Positions 42,851 through 49,731 of a stretch of DNA of 64,000 nucleotides are shown piece after piece; within the stretch, counting starts at the first letter, position 1, and each line of letters starts with the position of its first letter. A model generated the notes under the pieces. That model searched no databases and was not told the DNA's origin. It saw only the letters and a list, made by a program, of their open reading frames with translations. Both the position numbers and the translations under genes were made by a program. The stretch lies in NCBI GenBank assembly GCA_021151695.1, contig JAGKWU010000005.1, positions 124,001 through 188,000 of the forward strand, read 5' to 3'. Source of the stretch: Cellvibrionaceae bacterium. Its GTDB lineage: Bacteria > Pseudomonadota > Gammaproteobacteria > Pseudomonadales > Cellvibrionaceae.

Positions 42851-44146
42851 GTGTTGAAATTCTATAAACATGCATTGAGTATCTGCGCCCTGTCTTTTTT
42901 GTCCGCATGTGGGGGCGGAGGTGGCGGTGGTGGTAACACCAGTTTTGGCCCCGTCGGTGAGACAGTTGTTTCGGCTCCCGATGGCACTTTTCGGGCCGCG
43001 CAGTCAGGTTCACCCTATCGCCAGGTGCTGGTTGATTGCCTGGCTCCATCCAATAATGCCAAAGCTTGTACATTGGCAACCTTACCCTTCATCGGGCAGC
43101 ACGCCTCCAATCCCACCAAATCAGATATTTTGGACCATACCATTGTCAGTCACGCCTGGATGGCTACGCGTTTTGGTGATCTGCTTGATCAAATGCCTGG
43201 CGATATCAGGTTGCTCTTTCGCGGTGTAACGGGGGTGACCATAGGTGCGGATATTCGCCCGTCTTATTACGATCCTGCCACCGGCGGTATTTATCTCGAT
43301 CCCGATGATCTCTGGATGACCCAGGCGGAGCGGGACACCATTTCTAAAGCACCTGATTTTCGCAGTGAATATGGCAGCGAACTCAAATTTGTTCCCCTGT
43401 GGCGCTATGTTAAAAATGGCTCCTATGCGTGGCATTACACCACAACCGGCACGCGTAGCCTTAACGATTTGGTTATGCCCCTGGCTGATTTGCTTTTCCA
43501 TGAATTGGCGCACGCCAATGATTTTATGCCGCCAGCGCTGTTGCCCTATGTCTCTCCCCAAAATACAGCCAACCAACAGATTGATACAAATTCCGGCAAG
43601 TTAATCAGCCTCGATCTCTATGCGCGCTCGCCATTGATGTCAGACATTATGCATGGGTTGGGACAAGTGCTTTATCAGGGCGCAACTGCGACAGCGATGG
43701 AAAAGACCTATTCCGCGGGGCAAGTAGGCTCTGAATTCGAAACTGACGGTGCTAGCGATACCTATGCCTATTCTTCGCCATACGAAGATACCGCCATGCT
43801 GTTCGAAGAAGTAATGATGAGGTATCACTACAGTGTGGATCGCGAGGTGGCTTTTTCTGATGCTCCCCTCAACGATGGCTCCTATTGCAACGACTACATA
43901 GTGCGTTGGGGGCAGCGCAATCGCATTGGCGATCCTTTGGTCAAATCCCGTGCTCAAATAGTGGTTAAGCAATTGTTGGGGCGCGATGATACTTTCGTCT
44001 ATTTTGCGATTCTTCCGTCGCCAAAGTACATGGTTAGCGGCGCTGACTGGTGCACGGTAGGTACAACCAACAGCAACCTCCAAAAACCGCTTCTGGAGGA
44101 GATGAATTCTGGCGACCTGCTCCCTCCGCATAACCATCCCCATTAA
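42851..44146 (+). CDS. lipoprotein with HExxH metallopeptidase-like motif
   Basis: The start GTG 42851 has GGAG eight bases upstream and yields a lipoprotein signal, LSICALSFLSAC, with the lipidated cysteine followed by eight glycines, a flexible tether. The body of this 431-residue protein contains LLFHELAHANDF, a zincin HExxH motif, with a possible downstream Glu ligand in MLFEEVMMRYHYSVD. I do not recognise the family beyond this. Residue after Cys is Gly, so outer-membrane sorting is likely. It is divergent from the AraC regulator. Confidence 0.7.
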   Translation: MLKFYKHALSICALSFLSACGGGGGGGGNTSFGPVGETVVSAPDGTFRAAQSGSPYRQVLVDCLAPSNNAKACTLATLPFIGQHASNPTKSDILDHTIVSHAWMATRFGDLLDQMPGDIRLLFRGVTGVTIGADIRPSYYDPATGGIYLDPDDLWMTQAERDTISKAPDFRSEYGSELKFVPLWRYVKNGSYAWHYTTTGTRSLNDLVMPLADLLFHELAHANDFMPPALLPYVSPQNTANQQIDTNSGKLISLDLYARSPLMSDIMHGLGQVLYQGATATAMEKTYSAGQVGSEFETDGASDTYAYSSPYEDTAMLFEEVMMRYHYSVDREVAFSDAPLNDGSYCNDYIVRWGQRNRIGDPLVKSRAQIVVKQLLGRDDTFVYFAILPSPKYMVSGADWCTVGTTNSNLQKPLLEEMNSGDLLPPHNHPH

Positions 44147-44327
44147 TCGTATATACCCCTGGCGGTAGGATTGGCAGGGGTAAGCTTGATCGCTGGTTTG
44201 CCCGAAAATGATAAATCCATGCAAATCAGCGAGATAAACCCGTCGCGCAATCCCTCAACTAGAGACATGGCGAGGATGGGCGGTGTAAGATACCGCCCCC
44301 GGTTTGGCTATTGTCAGAGCTGACTTT

Positions 44328-44528
44328 ATGATCGACAAAAAGTTACTGAGTATCCTGGTATGCCCTGTCAGCAAGGCACCACTGGAATACCTGCCTGAGC
44401 AGCAGGAATTGATCTGCTGGGTGAGCGGTTTGGCCTATCCCATACGCGATGGCATACCGGTCATGCTGGAAGGCGAGGCCCGCAAAATCAGCCTCGAAGA
44501 AAAAGAACAGCATCAGGCAACGTTGTGA
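44328..44528 (+). CDS. Trm112 family protein (YcaR-like)
   Basis: A 66-residue protein of the Trm112/YcaR family: IDKKLLSILVCPVSKAPLEY at the start and GLAYPIRDGIPVML in the middle are characteristic. Only one Cys of the usual zinc set is clear near the N terminus (VCP), and another follows in LICWV. In bacteria these proteins sit near lipid A or nucleotide genes and are thought to act as small partner proteins. ATG 44328 was chosen for the family N terminus. It is 48 bp before alaS. Confidence 0.85.
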   Translation: MIDKKLLSILVCPVSKAPLEYLPEQQELICWVSGLAYPIRDGIPVMLEGEARKISLEEKEQHQATL

Positions 44529-44576
44529 GGGGGCTGAGGCCGCCTCGATTGGTTATTAATCTGTAGTGGAAAACAT

Positions 44577-47207
44577 ATGAAGAGCGCAGAAATACGCGAC
44601 GCCTACCTCAAGTTTTTTGAAAGTAAAGGTCACACGATTGTCCCCAGCAGCTCGCTGATCCCCGGCAATGACCCGACCCTGCTGTTTACCAACGCGGGTA
44701 TGGTGCAATTTAAAGACGTATTTCTGGGTGGCGACAAACGCCCCTATACCCGCGCTACCAGCTCACAGCGCTGCGTACGCGCCGGCGGCAAGCACAATGA
44801 CCTCGAAAATGTAGGTTATACCGCTCGCCACCACACCTTTTTCGAAATGCTCGGCAACTTCAGCTTTGGCGACTATTTCAAACGTGATGCCATCCTCTAC
44901 GCTTGGGAATTCCTCACCTCTAAAGACTGGTTGAATCTTCCGACCGAAAAGCTCTGGGTTACCGTCTACGCCTCCGATGATGAAGCCTATGACATCTGGA
45001 ATAAAGAAGTGGGTGTTCCCACCGAACGCCTGATTCGCATTGGCGACAATAAAGGCGCACCTTACGCCTCGGACAACTTCTGGGCGATGGGCGATACCGG
45101 CCCTTGCGGCCCTTGCACCGAAATTTTCTACGATCACGGCGCGGATATCTGGGGCGGCCCACCAGGCTCACCGGAAGAAGACGGTGACCGTTATATCGAG
45201 ATCTGGAACAACGTATTTATGCAGTTCAACCGCACTCCTGACGGTGTCCTGCATCCGCTGCCGGCGCCGTCGGTAGATACGGGTATGGGCCTAGAGCGTA
45301 TCTCTGCGGTTATGCAGCATGTTCATTCCAACTACGAAATTGATCTCTTCCAACACCTGCTGAAAGCAGCCGCTGATGCCACTGGCACCAGCGATATGGA
45401 AAGCAAATCCCTGCGCGTAATTGCCGACCACATTCGCTCTTGCTCCTTCCTGGTGAGCGATGGTGTAACGCCATCAAACGAAGGTCGCGGTTATGTGTTG
45501 CGCCGCATTATTCGTCGCGCGATTCGCCATGGTAATCAGCTCGGCCAGAAGCAACCTTTCTTCCACAAGCTTGTGAAAGCTTTAGCTGAAGTCATGGGGG
45601 ATGCCTATCCCGAATTGATCAAAAGCCAGGCGCAAATCGAGCGTGTGCTGTTGGCCGAAGAAGAGCAATTTGAAAAGACCTTGGATAAAGGTATCAGTGT
45701 TCTTGAAGATGCCCTGAGTAAAATCAGCGGCAGTGAAATTCCCGGCCAGGTTGTGTTTACTCTTTACGACACCTACGGTTTCCCGGTCGATTTGACCAAT
45801 GACATCGCCCGCGAAAAAGGCCTGACGATAGACACGGCGGGTTATGAAGCCGCCATGGATGAGCAGCGCAAACGCGCTCGCGCCGCCGGTGCCTTCAAAG
45901 TGGATTACACTGCGGCTGGCCTGGAACTACCGGCAACAGAGTTTATTGGCTATACCAGCCTGAGCGAGCAGGGCAAGGTTATTGCGCTGCTGAAAGATGG
46001 CGCCAAAGTTGAGCGTTTGGCCGAAGGTGATGACGGTGTAGTGGTGCTTGATCGCACATCATTCTATGCCGAATCAGGCGGTCAGGCGGGCGATACAGGG
46101 TACTTGTCCTCTGGCGGCAGCCGTCTTGAAGTGCGCGATTGCCAGAAGCAGGGCGGCGCACATTTGCATGTGGTTCATGTGCTGCAAGGCGCTGTGACAG
46201 TTGGTGAAAGTCTTTCTACTCAAGTAGATGCCAGTGTGCGCCAGGCTTCTGCGCTCAACCACTCAGCAACTCACTTGTTGCACGCTGCTTTACGTAAAGT
46301 CCTCGGTGATCACGTTACCCAAAAGGGCTCATTGGTAGATTCCGAGCGTTTGCGTTTTGACTTCTCCCATTTTGAGGCTGTATCCGCTGCCCAATTGAAA
46401 GAAATTGAAACCCTGGTGAATGATCAGATTCGCGCCAACTCACTGGTTGCTACTGACCTCTGCGATATGGAGCAGGCCAAAGCCAAGGGAGCTATGGCAC
46501 TGTTTGGTGAAAAATACGGCGACACAGTGCGAGTTTTAACCATGGGCGACGGCTTCTCCGTAGAACTGTGCGGTGGTACCCACGTAAATCGCACGGGCGA
46601 TATAGGCTTGATGCGCATTGTGTCTGAGTCTGGTGTTGCTGCTGGCGTGCGTCGCGTTGAGGCTGTCACCGGCCTGAAAGCCCTGGCCTTGTTCGATAAA
46701 GTTGAAGAACTCGTGGACGCTAGCGCACGTACAATTAAAGCGAATCGCGATAACCTGACCGAAAAGCTGGAACAGCTTGTCGCACAAAATCGCAAGCTTG
46801 AAAAAGATTTGGCTCAGCTTAAAACCAAGCTGGCAACCGCTGGTAGTGTGGATTTGCTGGGGCAAGCGCAGGAAGTAGCAGGGCTGAAAGTGTTGGCTTT
46901 GAACCTGGAAGGCGCCGATAGCAAATCGCTGCGCGATAGCGTCGATCAATTTAAAAATAAGTTAGGCACAGCGGTAGTTCTTCTGGCAGCTGTGGAAGAT
47001 GACAAAGTAGCTCTGGTTGCCGGCGTCACCCAGGATGCAACAGGCAAAGTGAAGGCGGGCGACCTGGTTCGTCACGTAGCAGAGCAACTTGGTGGTAAAG
47101 GCGGTGGTCGTCCGGATATGGCTCAGGGTGGCGGTACTGATGTGGCAGCACTCGATGCTGCACTTGCATCTGTATTGCCTTGGGTTAAGTCGCAGCTTGG
47201 CGCCTAA
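44577..47207 (+). CDS. alaS: alanyl-tRNA synthetase
   Basis: AlaS charges tRNA-Ala and edits mischarged Ser and Gly. The 876-residue product has all parts: the class II core (TRATSSQRCVRAGGKHNDLE, HHTFFEMLGNFSFGDYFK), tRNA-recognition region, the editing domain with zinc ligands in HSATHLLH and CGGTHV, a coiled coil at about 690-760 and the C-Ala domain ending GGKGGGRPDMAQGGG. The E. coli protein has 876 residues. It heads the conserved alaS-lysC-csrA order. Confidence 0.98.
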   Translation: MKSAEIRDAYLKFFESKGHTIVPSSSLIPGNDPTLLFTNAGMVQFKDVFLGGDKRPYTRATSSQRCVRAGGKHNDLENVGYTARHHTFFEMLGNFSFGDYFKRDAILYAWEFLTSKDWLNLPTEKLWVTVYASDDEAYDIWNKEVGVPTERLIRIGDNKGAPYASDNFWAMGDTGPCGPCTEIFYDHGADIWGGPPGSPEEDGDRYIEIWNNVFMQFNRTPDGVLHPLPAPSVDTGMGLERISAVMQHVHSNYEIDLFQHLLKAAADATGTSDMESKSLRVIADHIRSCSFLVSDGVTPSNEGRGYVLRRIIRRAIRHGNQLGQKQPFFHKLVKALAEVMGDAYPELIKSQAQIERVLLAEEEQFEKTLDKGISVLEDALSKISGSEIPGQVVFTLYDTYGFPVDLTNDIAREKGLTIDTAGYEAAMDEQRKRARAAGAFKVDYTAAGLELPATEFIGYTSLSEQGKVIALLKDGAKVERLAEGDDGVVVLDRTSFYAESGGQAGDTGYLSSGGSRLEVRDCQKQGGAHLHVVHVLQGAVTVGESLSTQVDASVRQASALNHSATHLLHAALRKVLGDHVTQKGSLVDSERLRFDFSHFEAVSAAQLKEIETLVNDQIRANSLVATDLCDMEQAKAKGAMALFGEKYGDTVRVLTMGDGFSVELCGGTHVNRTGDIGLMRIVSESGVAAGVRRVEAVTGLKALALFDKVEELVDASARTIKANRDNLTEKLEQLVAQNRKLEKDLAQLKTKLATAGSVDLLGQAQEVAGLKVLALNLEGADSKSLRDSVDQFKNKLGTAVVLLAAVEDDKVALVAGVTQDATGKVKAGDLVRHVAEQLGGKGGGRPDMAQGGGTDVAALDAALASVLPWVKSQLGA

Positions 47208-47228
47208 GTTTTTACTAGCAAGAATGTT

Positions 47229-47255
47229 GAAAAAGCGTGGAATCCGCTCTTTTTC
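47229..47255 (+). terminator. probable terminator after alaS
   Basis: GAAAAAGCG and CGCTCTTTTTC fold back with a one-base bulge around TGGAATC. The T run lies in the 3' arm, so the hairpin may work as an intrinsic terminator. Confidence 0.6.
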
Positions 47256-47296
47256 ATCCATTTGGGTTAACTTTTAGTGAAATCTGGTGTTTAATT

Positions 47297-47333
47297 GCCC
47301 GCCGTTTTGTGACCTGGTCGTTACAAGGTGGGC
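47297..47333 (+). promoter_or_regulatory. two-tier hairpin in the lysC leader
   Basis: Outer stem GCCCGCC (47297-47303) with GGTGGGC (47327-47333), inner stem TTGTGAC (47307-47313) with GTTACAA (47320-47326), a 3-nt bulge and a 6-nt loop. Each stem contains one G-U pair as plus-strand RNA. No T tract follows, so it is not a simple terminator. Confidence 0.5.
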
Positions 47334-47392
47334 ATTATCCAGATATCTGACTTAAAAATTTGCAAAAGCATAATCTGTGTAAAGGATAAGTA

Positions 47393-48640
47393 ATGAGCTT
47401 ATTGGTTCAAAAGTACGGTGGTACCTCGGTAGGTAGCATCGAGCGTATTGAGCAGGTCGCTGATAAAGTGGCTGGCTTCCGCGCTCAGGGCCACGATATG
47501 GTAGTGGTTCTTTCTGCGATGAGTGGTGAAACCAACCGTCTGATTGGTTTGGCCAATCAAATCCAGGCAACACCTGATCCACGCGAGTTGGATGTGCTGG
47601 TATCTACTGGCGAACAAGTTACTATCGCCCTTTTATGCATGGCCCTGAAAAAGCGCGGTGTTGATGCCCGCTCTTACACGGGTGGCCAGGTTCGTATTCT
47701 CACAGATAGCTCGTTCACCAAAGCTCGTATCCAGTCTATTGATGAAGCCAACATGCGCGCTGACTTGCAAGCAGGTCGCGTTGTAGTTGTGGCTGGCTTC
47801 CAGGGTGTGGATGAAGAGGGCAATATCACCACTCTCGGTCGCGGTGGTTCTGATACCACCGGCGTGGCATTAGCTGCTGCGCTCAAGGCTGACGAATGCC
47901 AGATTTATACTGACGTAGATGGTGTATACACAACTGACCCTCGTGTTGTTGAGTGTGCTCGCCGTTTGGACAAAATCACTTTTGAAGAAATGCTGGAAAT
48001 GGCCAGCCAAGGCTCAAAAGTGCTGCAAATTCGCTCGGTGGAATTTGCTGGAAAATACAAGGTGCCTTTGCGTGTGTTGCACAGCTTTAAAGAAGGCCCA
48101 GGAACTTTGATTACCCTCGATGAGGAAGATTCGACTATGGAACAACCAATTGTTTCCGGTATAGCATTTAACCGTGATGAAGCTAAAGTAACCGTTGCTG
48201 GCGTACCCGATGTACCAGGCGTAGCTTCAAAAATTCTGGCCCCAATCGGCGCGGCCAACATTGAAATCGATGTGATTGTGCAAAATGTATCTGCAGACAA
48301 CACAACTGACCTGACATTTACTGTGCACAAAAACGATATGCACAAAGCGGTTGCAGTACTTGAAGCTGTTGCCAAAGAAATTGGCGCGCGTGAAGTGCGT
48401 AGTGACGATAAGGTTGCTAAAGTTTCTATCGTGGGTGTGGGTATGCGTTCCCATGCGGGAGTTGCCTCCAAGATGTTTACTGCCCTGGCGGCAGATAGCA
48501 TCAACATCCAGATGATTACCACTTCTGAAATCAAGATTTCGGTAATCATCGAAGAGCGTTACTTAGAGTTGGCTGTGCGCAGTTTGCACACCGCTTTTGG
48601 TTTGGATGCCGAACCAGCAGAGAGCCGTGTGAGGGGCTAG
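47393..48640 (+). CDS. lysC: aspartate kinase
   Basis: LysC phosphorylates aspartate, the first step toward lysine, threonine and methionine. The 415-residue protein shows the kinase start LVQKYGGTSVGS, FQGVDEEGNITTLGRGGSDT and YTDVDGVYTTDPR, then two C-terminal ACT domains (about 265-330 and 345-410) that bind the inhibitory amino acids. Size and ACT arrangement fit the pseudomonad type feedback-inhibited by lysine plus threonine, but the effector is inferred. It precedes csrA, with a terminator overlapping its stop codon. Confidence 0.97.
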   Translation: MSLLVQKYGGTSVGSIERIEQVADKVAGFRAQGHDMVVVLSAMSGETNRLIGLANQIQATPDPRELDVLVSTGEQVTIALLCMALKKRGVDARSYTGGQVRILTDSSFTKARIQSIDEANMRADLQAGRVVVVAGFQGVDEEGNITTLGRGGSDTTGVALAAALKADECQIYTDVDGVYTTDPRVVECARRLDKITFEEMLEMASQGSKVLQIRSVEFAGKYKVPLRVLHSFKEGPGTLITLDEEDSTMEQPIVSGIAFNRDEAKVTVAGVPDVPGVASKILAPIGAANIEIDVIVQNVSADNTTDLTFTVHKNDMHKAVAVLEAVAKEIGAREVRSDDKVAKVSIVGVGMRSHAGVASKMFTALAADSINIQMITTSEIKISVIIEERYLELAVRSLHTAFGLDAEPAESRVRG

Positions 48641-48664
48641 GCTCATCCATCTGCTGGTTTTGTT
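48612..48664 (+). terminator. terminator overlapping the lysC stop codon
   Basis: AACCAGCAG (48612-48620) pairs with CTGCTGGTT (48651-48659), and an inner GAGCC/GGCTC stem closes much of the long loop; TTTTGTT follows. The lysC stop (48638-48640) lies inside, so ribosome position could influence read-through into csrA. Confidence 0.65.
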
Positions 48665-48851
48665 ATGGTAGTAAAGCCCCAGCGGTTTCGGCCAAAGGGG
48701 AAAATGTTCGGGGGTTTCTTCCTTTTCGCGAAAAGTAGACGATACTTAAGCCCATGGCATTCTGCCTAGGCCGCGACAGGGGTTAGTCGAGAGGCGGTAC
48801 AGGCATGGGAGCCTAAGCCGTACTCTTACAGGATGAGTGAAGGAGATTGCA
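48665..48851 (+). promoter_or_regulatory. csrA leader with GGA motifs and long-range pairing
   Basis: CTTA (48745-48748) and CCCATG (48751-48756) can pair with CATGGG (48804-48809) and TAAG (48814-48817), bringing the segment just upstream of csrA into a long stem. A 14-bp palindrome CTTTTCGCGAAAAG lies at 48722-48735. GGA triplets, the core of CsrA sites, occur in ACAGGATGAG and in the AAGGAG ribosome-binding site, which would allow autorepression as known for E. coli csrA. Confidence 0.45.
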
Positions 48852-49046
48852 ATGTTAATTTTAACTCGCCGTATTGGTGAAACTTTGATGGTTGGTGATG
48901 AAGTCACCGTTACCGTGCTGGGTGTAAAGGGTAACCAGGTACGTATCGGCGTAAATGCACCAAAAGATATCGCTGTTCATCGCGAAGAAATTTATCAGCG
49001 TATCCAACGCGAAAAGCAAAATTCTGACGATCAAAACTCGTTTTAA
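48852..49046 (+). CDS. csrA: carbon storage regulator CsrA (RsmA)
   Basis: CsrA is a dimeric RNA-binding protein that represses or activates translation by binding GGA motifs. The 64-residue product has the full conserved core MLILTRRIGETLMVGDEVTV and VRIGVNAPKDIAVHREEIY, with the RNA-contact residues L4, R6 and R44 in place. ATG 48852 has an AGGAG ribosome-binding site. Its place between lysC and tRNA-Ser is conserved in related Gammaproteobacteria. Confidence 0.98.
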   Translation: MLILTRRIGETLMVGDEVTVTVLGVKGNQVRIGVNAPKDIAVHREEIYQRIQREKQNSDDQNSF

Positions 49047-49097
49047 TTTTTGTTTTAGTTGGGTTGATAATTTACCAAGTATTCGTGTGAGCCTTCT

Positions 49098-49125
49098 CGC
49101 GGTAGCTGGTTTTGCCACTGCCGCG
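49098..49125 (+). other. hairpin downstream of csrA
   Basis: CGCGGTAGCTGG and CCACTGCCGCG form a stem with loop TTTTG. It resembles the hairpin at 35228-35256 and lacks a T tract. Confidence 0.5.
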
Positions 49126-49260
49126 TAGAATTCCACCCGTCTTTCCTTGCCGGTTTCATTCTGATTTTCCGCCATGTTTAGCATTTAATCAAAACGATTG
49201 TTTCCTGTCTTTCCTCTGAAAAATGTGTCGAAATTCAATGATTAAATTGCGTTTAAGCCT

Positions 49261-49288
49261 TTGATTTTCTTTTAAAGATTGATATTAT
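49261..49288 (+). promoter_or_regulatory. promoter of tRNA-Ser
   Basis: TTGATT (49261-49266) and TATTAT (49283-49288) are spaced by 16 bp, followed by the GC-rich discriminator GCCGCACC typical of stable-RNA promoters under stringent control. Confidence 0.6.
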
Positions 49289-49336
49289 GCCGCACCTGCT
49301 CAAGCGGTGCTGTAAAGCAACTGTCATGCAGTTTGT

Positions 49337-49428
49337 GGTGAGGTGGCCGAGTGGCCGAAGGCGCTCCCCTGCTAAGGGAGTATACCCGTTAAACGGTATC
49401 GAGGGTTCGACTCCCTCCCTCACCGCCA
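49337..49428 (+). tRNA. tRNA-Ser, anticodon GCT
   Basis: The 92-nt gene has the acceptor stem GGTGAGG/CCTCACC, discriminator G and an encoded CCA (49426-49428). The anticodon loop CTGCTAA gives anticodon GCT, reading AGC and AGT. The long variable arm (TACCCGTTAAACGGTA region) marks the class II serine type, and GTTCGACTC is the T loop. Confidence 0.97.
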
Positions 49429-49440
49429 TTATTCCCAACA

Positions 49441-49474
49441 AAAAAGCCCACGTGAAAACGTGGGCTTTTTTGTT
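49441..49474 (+). terminator. terminator of tRNA-Ser
   Basis: AAAAAGCCCACG (49441-49452) and CGTGGGCTTTTT (49459-49470) form a perfect stem with loop TGAAAA and a T-rich tail. Confidence 0.93.
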
Positions 49475-49615
49475 TTTATCCGTTTGATTTATTTGCACGG
49501 CCTTTGCTTCATTTTTTTTGCGTGCATCGCTATCGATGGCCGCATCTTCCCAGATTCTGCACGATTGTTGTTCTTGCAGGGTGGTGCAGGAAGCTTTGTT
49601 GTGCGGCCTGAGTCA

Positions 49616-49693
49616 GGCAAAATAAAAAGCGCTGGCTCCCATGCGAATGACTAACTACCCAAGTGTCATTCCTGCAGGGAGCCCATCGCTTTT
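49616..49693 (-). terminator. extended terminator hairpin after valS
   Basis: AAAAGCG-GGCTCCC (49625-49640) pairs with GGGAGCC-CGCTTTT (49677-49693), and the loop contains a second stem, AATGAC/GTCATT (49646-49669). On the minus strand the foot ends in a T-rich stretch (TTTTTATTTT). It lies about 40 bp beyond the valS stop. Confidence 0.7.
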
Positions 49694-49731
49694 ATATGTT
49701 GCAGCGATGCAGCTTGTTAAAGTTCAGTTGC

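Noticed and set aside
47208..47392. Lysine riboswitch upstream of lysC
   Set aside because: The spacer is too short for the L-box core and shows only one hairpin.
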